The notes: a model not told the origin generated them from the sequence alone. Positions 27,095-40,000 are shown, counted from the first letter of the stretch. The stretch: DNA of 64,000 nt from Candidatus Bipolaricaulota bacterium (GCA_025060415.1 JANXBT010000002.1:124001-188000); one strand, 5' to 3'. Numbers and translations are program-made.

Positions 27095-28395
27095 GGCCCC
27101 TCCGTTTCCGCCAGCGCGCGCCGGAGGACCTGGGGATCGGCGCCCGCGAGGACCTGAGCCACCGCGCGGAAGAGATCGTAGGCGGAGGCCAGGGCGAACC
27201 GGTGATCGCGGCTGGCCCGCTCCACGGCCTCCTCCCACTGGGGGCCCCGCCGGCGGGGATCGCGCTCGGGCTCCGCCAGGCACACGAGGAGCCCCCGCAC
27301 CTCCCGGCGGGCCTCGTTGCGCCACCGGTCCAGCTCCAAAAGGAGGGCCCGGTGCTCCTCCGGCCCCACCGGCCCGAAGGGGGAAAGGGCCGCCCGCACC
27401 AGGAGCTCCCCCTCCCCGCTGCGGGCCAAAAAGAGGGCGGTCGCCCCGCCCCCCTCCACGGAGAACCCGAGCCGGGCGAGGGCCGCGGCCACGGCCTGGG
27501 CAAAGGCCGCCCGCCCGCGCGGGAAAAGCAGGGCCCGCAGGAGGTCGTATTCCCTCTGGGCCTGGGCCAGCGCCTCCTCCCGGCGCGCCAGCCGCTCCCG
27601 CTCCCGGGCGAGCTCCTCCTGGGCCCGCAGGAGCTCCTCCTCGCCGGGGAGGCGGTAGTTGGAAAGCCAGTCCGGGGCGGCCTCGGGCAGGGGGCAGGAG
27701 AGGAGCGCCGCCAGGGCCTGCCGCAGGAGCTGTCCGGCCTCGGCGCCCTCCGCGCCCGGAAGGCTTGGGACAAAAAGGAGGCGGCCCGCCCCTACAGGCA
27801 GATCCAGGGCCAGGGGGTCGCCCACGCGGTTTTGGGCCAACACCTCGCCGAAGGCGGAGAGCGGCGCGCCCAAGGCGTGGGCCAGGACGGCCTCGTAGCC
27901 CTGGGTGGCGAAGCGCTGGAGGAAGGGGGCGAGCGGGTGGAGGGGGGCGGTGACCTGGAGGTCCTTTCCGCGCCGGGGCAGGAAGCGCAGGCCCTGGGGC
28001 AGGGCGAGGTGGTGGGGGCCGCGCACAAGGGAAGTCCGGGGCAGGAAGGCGTAGCGATCGAGCCGGCGGGGCGGGTTCCCCTCCAGGAACAGCTCTGCGC
28101 CCGCGGGCCGCACCCGCACCACCACAACCCCTCCCCCGCGGAGGAGGAGGTCCTCGAGCTCCTTCTGTCGGGCGAGGAACAGGTTTTCCAGGGCCCGGGC
28201 CAGCCCGAGGTCCCGGCCGGGGCGAACCCAGCGGGTCCCGTCCGGGGCGAGCTCGGCCCAGGGAAGCCAAAGCTCCGGCAGGGGCCCAGGATCGAGGAGC
28301 ACGGCGTCGAAGCTGGCGAAGGATTCGGCCGTGGCGAAGTCGTCGCGCACAAAACCCGGAGCGAGGAGATCCCAATTCACCGCGAGGGCGCGCAC
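27076..28395 (-). CDS. Unknown cytoplasmic protein with coiled coil, coupled to mraY
   Basis: From GTG 28395 the product has 439 residues. I chose this start because a TACAAT lies 6 nt upstream and a longer frame (to 28458) overlaps the divergent gene. The N-terminal half is alpha/beta with repeated LLxGGGVVVVRVRP-type strands, like a glutamine-amidotransferase or receptor-like fold. A charged coiled coil follows (about residues 250-300), then a domain starting LGFSVEGGG that could be a nuclease-like alpha/beta fold. I do not recognise the family. It overlaps mraY and should be co-translated with it. No membrane segment or signal peptide is seen. Confidence 0.65.
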   Translation of the reverse strand: MRALAVNWDLLAPGFVRDDFATAESFASFDAVLLDPGPLPELWLPWAELAPDGTRWVRPGRDLGLARALENLFLARQKELEDLLLRGGGVVVVRVRPAGAELFLEGNPPRRLDRYAFLPRTSLVRGPHHLALPQGLRFLPRRGKDLQVTAPLHPLAPFLQRFATQGYEAVLAHALGAPLSAFGEVLAQNRVGDPLALDLPVGAGRLLFVPSLPGAEGAEAGQLLRQALAALLSCPLPEAAPDWLSNYRLPGEEELLRAQEELARERERLARREEALAQAQREYDLLRALLFPRGRAAFAQAVAAALARLGFSVEGGGATALFLARSGEGELLVRAALSPFGPVGPEEHRALLLELDRWRNEARREVRGLLVCLAEPERDPRRRGPQWEEAVERASRDHRFALASAYDLFRAVAQVLAGADPQVLRRALAETEGPWKPRF

Positions 28396-28401
28396 GGCCT
28401 C

Positions 28402-28431
28402 ATTGTACGCCCCCGCGGAGCGCGCTAGGCT
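28402..28431. promoter_or_regulatory. Back-to-back leaderless promoters in a 41-bp gap
   Basis: On the minus strand TACAAT (28407-28402) ends 6 nt before GTG 28395. On the plus strand TAGGCT (28426-28431) ends 5 nt before GTG 28437. The two start codons are only 41 bp apart, so there is no room for long leaders. Confidence 0.4.
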
Positions 28432-28436
28432 TACCC

Positions 28437-28910
28437 GTGCCCTGGGGAGAGGTCCCAACCGTCTGGGGCGTGTTCCACGCCCTGTGGGAGGACGGGGCCA
28501 TCCTGGCCCTGCGCTTCCCCGGCCACAGGGTCGCCGGGCCCCTTCAGGGGGCGCCCCTCCTGGCCACCCTGGCCGCTGAGCTCTCCGCGTACTTCGAGGG
28601 CAGGAGCAAGGATTTTTCCGTGCCCGTGCGCCTGGAGGGCCCCCCGTTCTTCCGGCGGGTCTGGGAGGAACTCCGGGGCATCCCCTACGGGGAGACCTGC
28701 ACGTATCAGGAGCTTGCGGCGCGGCTGGGGAGGGCGCGGGCGGCGCGGGCCGTGGGCCAGGCCCTGGCGAAAAACCCCGTGCCCATCCTCATCCCCTGCC
28801 ATCGGGTGGTGGGGAAGGACGGGTTGGGCGGGTTCGGTCCCGGTCTTGTCTGGAAGAAAAGGCTCCTGGCCCTGGAGGCCGCTCACAGGACGAAGTTTTC
28901 CCCAAGATAG
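28437..28910 (+). CDS. ogt: Methylated-DNA--protein-cysteine methyltransferase
   Basis: The product has 157 residues with the active-site motif IPCHRVVG (acceptor Cys121), the YGETCTYQELAA helix-turn-helix entry and the GQALAKNPVPILIP approach. The enzyme removes alkyl groups from O6-alkylguanine by transfer to its own cysteine. The N-terminal domain is short, as in Ogt-type single-function proteins. The GTG start has no clear ribosome site. The end overlaps the convergent lptB by 28 bp. Confidence 0.92.
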   Translation: MPWGEVPTVWGVFHALWEDGAILALRFPGHRVAGPLQGAPLLATLAAELSAYFEGRSKDFSVPVRLEGPPFFRRVWEELRGIPYGETCTYQELAARLGRARAARAVGQALAKNPVPILIPCHRVVGKDGLGGFGPGLVWKKRLLALEAAHRTKFSPR

Positions 28911-29582
28911 CTTTGGCGGGCGCGGGCGTCGGCCACGATCTCCGCGGGGGTCCCCTCCATGACGAGCTTTCCGGCCTGAATGAGGTAGGCGCGGTCCACC
29001 AGCCGCAGGGTGTCGCGCACGTTGTGGTCGCAGATGACCACCCCGATGCCGTTTTGGGCGAGCTGGCGCACGAGGCGGGAGAGGTCCTGCACGGTCAAGG
29101 GGTCCACGCCCAAGAAGGGCTCGTCCAGGAGGAGGAAGAGGGGGCGGGTGACGAGGGCGCGGGCGACCTCGACCTTGCGCCGTTCGCCCGCGGAGAGCTC
29201 GGCCACGCGCCGCCGCAGCAGGCCCGTTAAGCCCAGATCCGCCAGCACCTGGTCCACCTGCCCGTTCCAGCGCAGCCCCAACCCGGCCAGGGCCAACTTG
29301 ACGTTCCCCGCCACGGTGGTGCGCAGAAACACCGAGGGCTCCTGGGGGAGGTAGTGGATGCCCAGGCGGGCCCGGCGGTGGAAGGGGAGGCCGGTGATGC
29401 GCCTCCCCCCGAGGAACACCTCGCCCCGGTTGGGGCGGAGGAAGCCCGCGAGGAGGTAGAGGGTGGTGGTCTTGCCCGCGCCGTTGGGGCCCAAAAGCCC
29501 GGTGACCTCCGCGGCGCGGAACCGCACGGTAAGGCCGTCCACGGCGCGGATGGGGCCGAAGCGCCTCACCAAATCCAAGCCC

Positions 29583-29599
<17 letters not shown>
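28883..29599 (-). CDS. lptB: LPS export ABC ATPase LptB
   Basis: The product is a 238-residue ABC ATPase with Walker A GPNGAGKTT (37-45), the LptB-type Q-loop HYLPQEPSVF, signature LSAGERRK, Walker B LLLDEPFLGVD and the ICDHNVRDTL H-loop region specific to LptB. It powers LPS extraction from the inner membrane. It overlaps the LptC/LptA-like gene upstream by 17 bp, the typical lptC-lptA-lptB neighbourhood. It supports a true LPS-containing outer membrane. Confidence 0.92.
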
Positions 29600-32076
<2,477 letters not shown>

Positions 32077-32086
32077 GGGAAGGGCT

Positions 32087-33067
32087 GTGCCGCTCCTTCA
32101 GGTCCAGGACCTGAAAACCTACTTTTACACCGAGGACGGGGTGGTCAAGGCCGTCGACGGGGTCAGCTTCGCCATCGAGCCCCAGCAGACCCTGGGCGTG
32201 GTGGGCGAGTCTGGCTGTGGGAAGTCCGTGACCGCCCTTTCCATCATGGGGCTTGTGCCCATGCCGCCGGGGAGGATCGTGGGCGGCCACATCTACCTCT
32301 ACAAGGACGGGAACACCGTGGACCTCACCACCCTCCCGCCCAAGGGCAAGGAGTACCGGGCCATCCGGGGCAAGGAGATCGCCATGATCTTCCAGGAGCC
32401 CATGACCTCCCTGAACCCCGTGTTCACCATCGGCTACCAGATCATGGAAGCGATCATGCTCCACCAGAAGGTCTCCAAGAAGGAGGCGCGGCGGAAGGCG
32501 ATCGAGATGCTGCGGCAGGTGGGGATCCCCGAGCCGGAGCAGCGGGTGGACGAGTACCCCCACCAGCTTTCCGGCGGGATGCGCCAGCGGGCCATGATCG
32601 CCATGGCCCTCTCCTGCAACCCTTCGCTCCTCATCGCCGATGAGCCCACCACCGCCCTGGACGTGACCATCCAGGCCCAGGTCTTGGACCTCATGCGCGA
32701 CCTCCAGCGGCGGTTCAAAATGGCCATCATGTTCATCACCCACAACCTCGGGGTGGTGGCGGAGATGTGCCAAGAGGTGGTGGTGATGTACCTGGGGAAG
32801 GTCGTGGAGCACGCCCTGGTGCGCCCCCTCTTCCACGAGCCCAAGCACCCCTACACCCAGGGGCTGTTGAACTCCATCCCCTCCTTGGCCACAAAGAAGA
32901 AGCGCCTGGAGCCCATCAAGGGCGTCGTGCCCGACCCCTTGGATGCCCCGCCGGGGTGCCCCTTCCACCCCCGCTGCCCCCACGCCATGGAGGTCTGCAC
33001 GCGGGAGATGCCGCCGTTGCGGGAGGTGGCCCCCCGCCACGAGGCCGCCTGCTGGCTTTACGCCTAA
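32087..33067 (+). CDS. dppD: Oligopeptide/dipeptide ABC transporter ATPase (DppD/OppD type)
   Basis: The product is a 326-residue ATPase: Walker A GESGCGKS (40-47), signature LSGGMRQR, Walker [13 protein letters not shown], and the C-terminal oligopeptide-ABC extension with [17 protein letters not shown] start behind GGGGAAGGG. It pairs with the next gene to drive peptide import, but no permease or binding protein gene is in the window, so those must be elsewhere. Confidence 0.93.
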   Translation: MPLLQVQDLKTYFYTEDGVVKAVDGVSFAIEPQQTLGVVGESGCGKSVTALSIMGLVPMPPGRIVGGHIYLYKDGNTVDLTTLPPKGKEYRAIRGKEIAMIFQEPMTSLNPVFTIGYQIMEAIMLHQKVSKKEARRKAIEMLRQVGIPEPEQRVDEYPHQLSGGMRQRAMIAMALSCNPSLLIADEPTTALDVTIQAQVLDLMRDLQRRFKMAIMFITHNLGVVAEMCQEVVVMYLGKVVEHALVRPLFHEPKHPYTQGLLNSIPSLATKKKRLEPIKGVVPDPLDAPPGCPFHPRCPHAMEVCTREMPPLREVAPRHEAACWLYA

Positions 33068-33077
33068 GGGGTGAGGG

Positions 33078-34106
33078 ATGGCCGCAAAGAGCGAGCTGGT
33101 GCTCCTCCGGGTGGTCCGGCTCAAGAAGTACTTCCCCGTGCGGCGGGGCGTGTTCCGCCGGGTCGTGGGCTGGGTCAAGGCCGTGGACGAGGTGGACTTC
33201 TTCATCCGGGAGGGCGAGACCTTGGGCCTGGTGGGCGAGTCCGGATGCGGCAAGACCACCTGCGCCCGCACCATCCTGCGCCTGATCGAGCCCACCTCCG
33301 GGGAGGTGTGGTTCCGCTCCAAGCAGCTGGGCCGGGAGGTGGACGTCGTCCACGCCGACAAGCGGACGATGAAGCTTTTGCGCCGGGAGATGCAGATCAT
33401 CTTCCAGGACCCCTACTCCTCCCTGAACCCCCGCATGACCGTGGGCGACATCATCGGGGAGCCCCTGGTGGTGCATCGGGTGGCCAAGGGGAAGGAGCTG
33501 CGGGCCCGGGTGGCCGAGCTTCTGGAGGCGGTGGGGCTGAAGCCCGAGCACATGCGGCGCTACCCCCACGAGTTCTCCGGCGGCCAGCGCCAACGCATCG
33601 GGATCGCCCGGGCCTTGGCCCTTAACCCCCAGCTCGTCGTGTGCGACGAGCCCGTCTCCGCCCTCGACGTCTCCATCCAGGCCCAGATCCTCAACCTCCT
33701 CGAGGACCTCCAGGAACAGTTCGGGCTCACCTACCTCTTCGTGGCCCACGACCTTTCCGTGGTGAAGCACATCTCCGATCGGGTGGCCGTGATGTACCTG
33801 GGGAAGATCGTGGAGCTCGCGGAGACGGAGGAGCTTTTCCTTCGGCCGCGGCATCCCTACACGGAGGCCCTCCTCTCCGCGGTGCCCGTGCCGGACCCGG
33901 ATTACCAGGCGGAGCGCATCATCCTCCAGGGCGACGTGCCCAGCCCGGTGAACCCGCCCAAGGGCTGCCGCTTCCACCCCCGCTGTTCCTACGCCAAGGA
34001 AATCTGCTCCCGCGAGGCCCCGGAGCTCGTGGACCTGGGCGGCGAGCACTACGCGGCCTGCCATTTCGCGCGGGAGCTCACCCTCCGGGGCGTGAAGGTG
34101 GCGTGA
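33078..34106 (+). CDS. dppF: Oligopeptide/dipeptide ABC transporter ATPase (DppF/OppF type)
   Basis: The product is a 342-residue ATPase: Walker [10 protein letters not shown] (53-61), signature FSGGQRQR, Walker [12 protein letters not shown], and a C-terminal Cys-rich extension ([14 protein letters not shown]). It is the usual heterodimer partner of DppD/OppD. It lies 10 bp after dppD and overlaps rdgB by 4 bp. Confidence 0.93.
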   Translation: MAAKSELVLLRVVRLKKYFPVRRGVFRRVVGWVKAVDEVDFFIREGETLGLVGESGCGKTTCARTILRLIEPTSGEVWFRSKQLGREVDVVHADKRTMKLLRREMQIIFQDPYSSLNPRMTVGDIIGEPLVVHRVAKGKELRARVAELLEAVGLKPEHMRRYPHEFSGGQRQRIGIARALALNPQLVVCDEPVSALDVSIQAQILNLLEDLQEQFGLTYLFVAHDLSVVKHISDRVAVMYLGKIVELAETEELFLRPRHPYTEALLSAVPVPDPDYQAERIILQGDVPSPVNPPKGCRFHPRCSYAKEICSREAPELVDLGGEHYAACHFARELTLRGVKVA

Positions 34107-34708
34107 AGGTCCTCCTCGGCACGGGAAACCCGGCCAAGCTCGCGGAGATGCGGGAAATCCTGGGCCCCATCCCCGGGGTGGAGTGGGTCTCCGCCGCGGA
34201 GCTGGGCCTCCCCGAGCCTCCGGAGGAGGGGCAAACCCTCGAGGAGAACGCGATCCTGAAGGCGGTGGTGTACGCCAAGCGCGCGGGGCTGCCCACGGTC
34301 GCCGAGGACACCGGCCTTGAGGTGGAGGCCTTGGGCGGCGCTCCGGGCGTCCTCTCCTCTCGCTTCGCCGGGAAGGAAAAGGACTACGCCGCCAACAACC
34401 GTAAGCTCTTGGAGCTTTTGGAGGGCGTGGCCGACCGGCGCGCGCGCTTCCGCACCGTGGCGGTGTTGGCCCTCCCGGACGGGCGCTTCTGGAAAAGCGA
34501 GGGCCTCCTGGAGGGCGAGATCGCCCGGGAACCCCGGGGAAGCGGGGGGTTCGGCTACGACCCCCTGTTCATCCCCAAAGGGGAGACGCGGACCTTGGCC
34601 GAGCTCTCCCCGGCGGAGAAGAACGCGATCTCCCACCGCCGCAAGGCGTTGGAAGGGCTGCGCCCCCTCCTCCGCGTCCTCGCGGAAAACCCCGACCTCC
34701 TCGGATGA
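34103..34708 (+). CDS. rdgB: dITP/XTP pyrophosphatase (RdgB/HAM1 family)
   Basis: The product is a 201-residue protein with N-terminal [26 protein letters not shown], the [10 protein letters not shown] metal site, [10 protein letters not shown] and the SHRRKAL C-terminus, all signature HAM1 motifs. It hydrolyses non-canonical purine triphosphates (dITP, XTP) to monophosphates. The GTG overlaps the dppF stop (GTGA). Confidence 0.95.
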   Translation: MKVLLGTGNPAKLAEMREILGPIPGVEWVSAAELGLPEPPEEGQTLEENAILKAVVYAKRAGLPTVAEDTGLEVEALGGAPGVLSSRFAGKEKDYAANNRKLLELLEGVADRRARFRTVAVLALPDGRFWKSEGLLEGEIAREPRGSGGFGYDPLFIPKGETRTLAELSPAEKNAISHRRKALEGLRPLLRVLAENPDLLG

Positions 34709-34801
34709 CCCCTCGCCCAGGCCCTCGTCCCCGTTGGGGGAAAATGGGCTTCCCAGCCCAAGGCCCCTCTCCCCAGCCGGGAGAGGAGCAAAGGCGAGGG
34801 G
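34709..34801. repeat. Palindromic intergenic element, copy 1
   Basis: Outer arms CCCCTCGCC (34709-34717) and GGCGAGGGG (34793-34801) enclose smaller hairpins, including CCTCTCCC/GGGAGAGG (34766-34773/34779-34786) and TGGGCT/AGCCCA. It starts inside the rdgB stop region. The layout matches the elements at 35261 and 54731. Confidence 0.6.
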
Positions 34802-34815
34802 CGCCAAGGGGGGCG

Positions 34816-35258
34816 CTACCCAAGGCGGCCGCGCGGGGCTTCCGCCAAGAACGTGAGGACCCCCTCGGGTCCAGCCCGACAAAGCTCGGCCCAATCCGCT
34901 TTGTCCGCAACCCCTTGGCGCGCGGCCACGAAGGTGGCAAAAGCGTTGCAGGTATAAAACCCAACTAGACCTCGGGGGGCTCCTCCATCCTCAGCGCCTG
35001 CAGGCAATTTCTTTCCTCGCAAAGCGCACGCGTGGGCTCCAGGGGGAATAGGCTTTCCGAGGAGTCTAGGAGGTCCGGCGGATCGAGCCCCTCAAAGCGC
35101 GCCAAAACGTCCGCAACCTCCTTTCCCGCCCAAACCCGGAAACAATGGCGCAAGAAGGGCTCGTTGGGTGCGTAGCCGCGGGAGAAGAAGCGCTGAGCGC
35201 GGTCGGGAGCGCGAGCCGCCGCACCCTTTCTCCGGCCTCGCTTCCCTTGGGGGGCCAC
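34816..35258 (-). pseudogene. Possible degraded small gene, family unknown
   Basis: Two overlapping minus-strand frames both look protein-like: one (35258 to 34965) has a plausible chain with aromatic and acidic residues ending PPEV, the other (35022 to 34816) continues with GFYTCNAFATF and ends AEAPRGRLG. A frameshift near 34985-35000 would join them into one protein of roughly 130 residues. I recognise no family and there is no ribosome site. The sequence lies between two palindromic elements, so decay is plausible, but it may be noncoding. Confidence 0.25.
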
Positions 35259-35260
35259 CT

Positions 35261-35307
35261 CCTCACCCCCACCCTCTCCCCTTGGGGGAGAGGGCCTAGG
35301 GGTGAGG
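35261..35307. repeat. Palindromic intergenic element, copy 2
   Basis: Outer arms CCTCACCCC (35261-35269) and GGGGTGAGG (35299-35307), inner arms CCCTCTCCCC (35272-35281) and GGGGAGAGGG (35285-35294), loop of 3 nt. No T-tract, so it is not a simple terminator for trmFO. Confidence 0.75.
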
Positions 35308-35315
35308 GGGACACA

Positions 35316-36629
35316 TCACCCGGGCCAGACCTCCCTAAGCCAGCTTTCGAAGGCGGCGAGGCCGCGGCGGAACATGGCCTCGCGCTTGGCGCGTTTATCC
35401 ATCTTCCCCTCGAGGGGCGGGACCAGGCCCCAGTTGGCGCTCATGGGCTGGAAGTTCTCGGGCTCCGCCGTGGCCAAAAAGCGCACAAGCGCCCCCAGCA
35501 TGCTCTCCGGCGGCGGCACTACGGGGGCCAGGCCCAACGCGAGCCTCCCCGCGTTGAGCCCCGCCAAGAACCCCGTGGCCACGCTCTCCAGGTACCCCTC
35601 CACCCCCGCCAACACCCCGGCCACGAACACGCCCGGCACGTCCCGAAGCTCCAACGTGTCCCGCAGGAGCCGCGGGGCGTTGAGGTAGGTGTTGCGGTGC
35701 ATGACCCCGTAGCGCACGATCTCCGCGTTCTCCAGGCCGGGGATGCTTTGCACCACCTTCTTTTGGTCCGGCCACTTGAGCCCGGTCTGGAAGCCCACGA
35801 GGCTCCAAAGCCTTCCCTCCCGGTCCTCCTGGCGGAGCTGGACCACAGCGAACGGCTCCTTTCCCGTGCGGGGGTCGACGATCCCCACGGGCCGGAGGGG
35901 CCCGAACACGGGAGTGAGGTAGCCTCGCCGGGCCAGCTCCTCGATGGGGATGCAGCCCTCGAAGAACCGCAGGTTCTCCCAGTCGTGGGGGGTGTGCTGG
36001 CGGGCCTGGGTGAGGACCTCGTAGAAGCGGCGGTACTCCTCCTCGGTCATGGGGCAGTTGATGTAGTCCGGGCTTTGTTCGAAGCGGCCACCGCGGAAGC
36101 ACTTCTCCATATTGATGGTTTCGCCGAGGACCACGGGGGCGGCGGCGTCGTAGAAGTACAGGAAATTCTCGCCCAGGCGCCGGCGCAGGGCCTCGGCCAA
36201 GGCGTCGGAGGTGAGGGGGCCGGTGGCCAAGACCGCCACGGGCTCAGGAAGCTCCGTGACCTCCCGCCGCACGACCTCCACGTTCGGGTGGGCGGAAAGC
36301 TTTTCCGTGATGTAGGCGCTGAAGAGGTCGCGGTCCACGGCGAGGGCGGCGCCCGCGGGGACCCGGAAGCGATCGGCCGCCTCGAGGACGAGGCTTCCCG
36401 CGGCGCGGAGCTCCGCTTGGAGGAGGCCCTTGGCGTGGGCCGGGCCCTCCCCGCCCAGGGAGTTGGAGCACACGAGCTCTGCGAACTTCTCCGTGCGATG
36501 GGCGGGGGTCATCTTGGCGGGGCGCATCTCAAAGAGGCGCACGCGGAGACCCAGGCGGGCTAGGGTCCAGGCAGCCTCGGCGCCGGCCAAGCCCGCGCCC
36601 ACCACCTGCACAAGGGGGTTAGGGGCCAT
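35316..36629 (-). CDS. trmFO: Methylenetetrahydrofolate--tRNA uridine-54 methyltransferase TrmFO
   Basis: The product is a 437-residue FAD protein: dinucleotide-binding VVGAGLAGAEAA (9-20), and the two catalytic cysteines Cys54 (ELVCSNSLGG) and Cys226 (FFEGCIPIEELA) at the positions known from bacterial TrmFO. It makes ribothymidine at U54 of tRNAs using methylene-THF. It sits 15 bp downstream of a tRNA-Ala on the same strand, so its mRNA probably arises from the tRNA transcript; no Shine-Dalgarno sequence is visible. Some N-terminal residues before the FAD loop could be removed by a later GTG. Confidence 0.95.
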   Translation of the reverse strand: MAPNPLVQVVGAGLAGAEAAWTLARLGLRVRLFEMRPAKMTPAHRTEKFAELVCSNSLGGEGPAHAKGLLQAELRAAGSLVLEAADRFRVPAGAALAVDRDLFSAYITEKLSAHPNVEVVRREVTELPEPVAVLATGPLTSDALAEALRRRLGENFLYFYDAAAPVVLGETINMEKCFRGGRFEQSPDYINCPMTEEEYRRFYEVLTQARQHTPHDWENLRFFEGCIPIEELARRGYLTPVFGPLRPVGIVDPRTGKEPFAVVQLRQEDREGRLWSLVGFQTGLKWPDQKKVVQSIPGLENAEIVRYGVMHRNTYLNAPRLLRDTLELRDVPGVFVAGVLAGVEGYLESVATGFLAGLNAGRLALGLAPVVPPPESMLGALVRFLATAEPENFQPMSANWGLVPPLEGKMDKRAKREAMFRRGLAAFESWLREVWPG

Positions 36630-36644
36630 GGGGAGGAAGCGAAG

Positions 36645-36717
36645 TGGAGGCGAGCGGACTCGAACCGCCGACTTCCGGCTTGCAAAGCCGGCGCTCTCCC
36701 AGCTGAGCTACGCCCCC
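36645..36717 (-). tRNA. tRNA-Ala(TGC)
   Basis: The 73-nt cloverleaf has anticodon loop TTTGCAA (anticodon TGC), acceptor GGGGGCG/CGCCTCC including the G3-U70 pair that defines tRNA-Ala, T-loop TTCGAGT and discriminator A. CCA is not encoded. Confidence 0.96.
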
Positions 36718-36728
36718 ACGCGCCCTGG

Positions 36729-36757
36729 AATGTAAGCGCAGGCTCCCCACCGCTCAA
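36729..36757 (-). promoter_or_regulatory. tRNA-Ala promoter
   Basis: On the minus strand TTGAGC (36757-36752), a 17-nt spacer and TACATT (36734-36729) put the start point about 5 nt before the tRNA. Confidence 0.75.
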
Positions 36758-36764
36758 CGTGCGT

Positions 36765-36794
36765 TTGCCGCGCCCCCGCAGCTCGTACTACACT
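36765..36794 (+). promoter_or_regulatory. Promoter upstream of the PKD-protein gene
   Basis: TTGCCG (36765-36770), an 18-nt spacer and TACACT (36789-36794). It is divergent from the tRNA-Ala promoter. The next ORF starts 230 nt downstream. Confidence 0.55.
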
Positions 36795-36800
36795 TCGCCG

Positions 36801-37024
36801 TGGAAAGAAGCGCGCGGACGCGCACAAGACGCGATCCGAGCGGGGGAGGGAGCCGGCCAAAAGGGTGCGGGGGAGGGGACAAGCGGGCCCCAAACCGAGG
36901 GAAGAACGTCGGTGTAGAGGGTAACGCCCCGCGTGGGCGAGCAGGGGAGTGCCCATAAACTGAGCGGAGGAAGGATGAAGCGAAGGGCGAGCCGGCCGGC
37001 CAAGCCAAGCGAGGTGATGGAGCG
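36801..37024 (+). other. Unexplained purine-rich 224-nt leader
   Basis: Between the putative start point and ATG 37025 the strand is unusually rich in G and A, with many GGAGGG-like runs and several possible stems. No known riboswitch, RNase P, SRP or 6S core is recognised. It may be a regulatory leader for the surface protein or a separate small RNA. Confidence 0.35.
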
Positions 37025-40000
37025 ATGAGATGGGCAAGCGGCGTTTTTCTCCTTGTGGCGCTGGTCGCCAGGCAAGCGGCGGCGGCGCCCGTGTTCTCCG
37101 ACCGCGCCTTCGGGGGCGACCCTTTGAACCCTGGCGACGACATGATCATCGTCCAGGTCATCCGGGTCACGGGCGATCCCCACCGCGACGCGACCATCGA
37201 GTTCGTCCACATCCGCAATGCGGGCACCGCCACCTCCGCACAAATCGAAAAAATCTACCTCGTTTGGGAAAGCGCCGCCCCAACCTCCCCCGTGTTCTCC
37301 CAAACGCCGTCCGCAACGATTAACCTAGCGAACCAAAACCTGCAAATTGGGGTCATCCGATCCACCAACTTCGCCGTGCCCAAGGGGAGCACGCGGTACC
37401 TTTGGGTGGGGGTTAAGGTGGCGGCGGCAAGCGCCCTCGAGGAGGAGGCCACGGTCCTTTTGAAGACCAACCTCTATTGGTACACCGCTGTGGAGTCCGG
37501 GAACTCGGGGTTCCTCGCCGATGGGAAGCCGGAGACCATCGTCAAGGCTGGGTGGGAAGAGGTCGTGGACGGCTCGCCGGCGGGAAACACGTTGAATCCC
37601 GGGGACGAGGCGCTCGTGCACAAGTTCACCGCCCGCGACCGCGACGCAAACGCCGCAGGGTTGACGATTACAACTGTCAGGGTGCGGCGAGCGCCCGAGG
37701 CCACGGCCACAGCCAGCGATCTGGCGGAGATTCGTGTGGTCATAGGTCATGGTACCACAAACTACGTGGCGCAAACCACCAACACCGGCGGGTGGGACTC
37801 CCCAAGCGGGGTAACCTTCACCAGCTTCACCCCGTCGTTACCGGAGTTCGTTGACGGCTCCCAAATAAGCGTGGCGGTATACGTGACCGTGGCCCAGGAA
37901 TCCTCGGACGGAAGGACCGTCATCAGCGAGGTGGTCCTGGAAACAGAGGAGAACGAGCAGACCACATCCAAAACGATCACGGCGCCCTCCGTGTGGACGA
38001 TCCGCCGGGCGGGGCCGGAGGAGGCGGAGGAGCTCTCCGTGCCCCCCACGGGGCTTGGGATCAACCCCGGCGAGCGTCTGACGCAGAGGGTTTGGGTGGC
38101 GGACCGCGATCACAACGGCAAGAAGTTCCAGATCACCCACCTCTGGATCCGAAACCTGGGCACCGCGGAGACCGCGGACATCGCCGGCCTGGCGGTTTGG
38201 ATGGGGAACACCCAAATCTACACCGCCGGTTGGCCGCCCAGCACCTACGACTTCCGCACTGGTGGATGGATCCCGGTCACAGCCCTTCAGGTCAGCGACG
38301 AAGGCGAAGCCATCCTCACCCTCGAGTATCGGGTCTCCCCCCTGGCTACCACCGGCCGCACCCTGCGGCCCGAGGTGAAAGTAGGGAGCTTCGAGCCGCC
38401 GACCCCTTCGCCGGGAACGTCGCCGCAGTACTCGACCCCTGCGCTCGCTTACCCGGCCGCTGTGACCATCCACCCCGCAGGCTTCGAGGTCGTGGAAAAC
38501 GTCGCCATCGAGCCCGGGACGGTGTACTCCACGCAGCGCTTCGTGGCGCAGAAGCTGAGGCTACAGGATAGCGATGGCAACAACCACGGGGTGACGATCA
38601 CCCGGATCCACGTGCGCAACGTGGGCACGGCCCTGGACACCCAGTTCACGCGGCTCGAGGTCCGCCAAGCCGGGGCCACGGGGGCCCTCCTTGCGGAAAC
38701 CACGAACCTCTCCGGGCTACGCGCGACGGGGATCTCCCTGACCCCGGCCACGAACAACACCGTGGGGGATGACGCGACCCTGGAACTCTGGATTTGGCTC
38801 ACCCTGGCCGGGCCCGAAACCACGGTAGTCGGTCGAACCATCCAGCTGGAGACCACCCTCTCCTTCACCGAGGGCCCGGTGAGCGGCGAGACCCCTGCCC
38901 GGCGGGGCCCCGAGTTCACGGTTGCGGTCAACAACCCGCCGGTGGTCCAGGACTTCACCTGGACCCCTGCGAACCCCCAATACGGGCAGGAGATCACCTT
39001 CACCCCGGGCGCGGTCACGGACCCCGACAACGACGCGATCGTGTACTCCAGGTGGGACTTCGGCGAGGGCGCGGACCCGCGCTACGTGGAGCGCGACGGC
39101 CCGCCCCAGCAAGCCGTCACCAAGTACCCCGACGGGGGCACGTTCGCCGTGACCCTCCTGGTGCGGGATGCCAAAGGCCTGGAGGGCTCCAAGACGAAGT
39201 CCATCACGGTCACGTTGCGGCCCAACACCGCCCCCACCGTGGACTTCACCTGGAGCCCGGCGGAACCGGCCGTGGGGCAGACCGTGACCTTCGCGCCCAC
39301 CGTCACCGACCCCGACAACCCGCCCGATGCGCCGTTCACCTTCGCCTGGTCGTTTGGGGCCAACGCGACCCCCTCCACCTCCACGGCCCAGGCGCCCTCC
39401 GTGGTGTTCAACGCCGCCGGGCCCCACACGGTCCGCCTTGAGGTGACCGACCGGCGGGGGGCGAGGGGCGTGAAGGAAAAGACGGTGAACGTCGCGGCTC
39501 CGCCCCAACAGCTGCCCACGATCACGGGCCTGAGCGCCGACCCCAGCTATCCGGCCGCGGGGCAGACGGTGACCTTCGTGGCCACGGCCACCGCGCCGGC
39601 GAACGATCCCATCACCGCTTGGCGCTGGGACTTCGGGGACGGCACCGTGCGGGAGATCGCCGAAAGCGCCACCACCCTCAGCGTAACCCACGTCTATCCG
39701 CGCGTGGGAACCTACACGGTCAGCGTCCAGGCCAGGAACAACGCGGGGTGGAGCACGGCGCGAACCCTTTCCATCGTGGTGCGCCCGGCGGGCGTGGAGT
39801 TCGGGTTCCTGGTCCTCGACAACCCCGTGACCGGGAACCAGTGCCGCATCCAGATCTTCGCGCCCCCCGGGGCCACGGAGCTCAAGCTCACCGTCCTGGA
39901 CCAGGCGGGCCGCCCCGTGCTCCTCGAAAATCCCGTCGCCGTGGGCACGTTCACCTGGGACCTCAAGGACCGCGAAGGACGCACCGTCCCCAACGGGCTC

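Noticed and set aside
34709-35310. CRISPR array
   Set aside because: The repeats are nested palindromes at irregular spacing, not direct repeats with uniform spacers. No cas gene is in the window.
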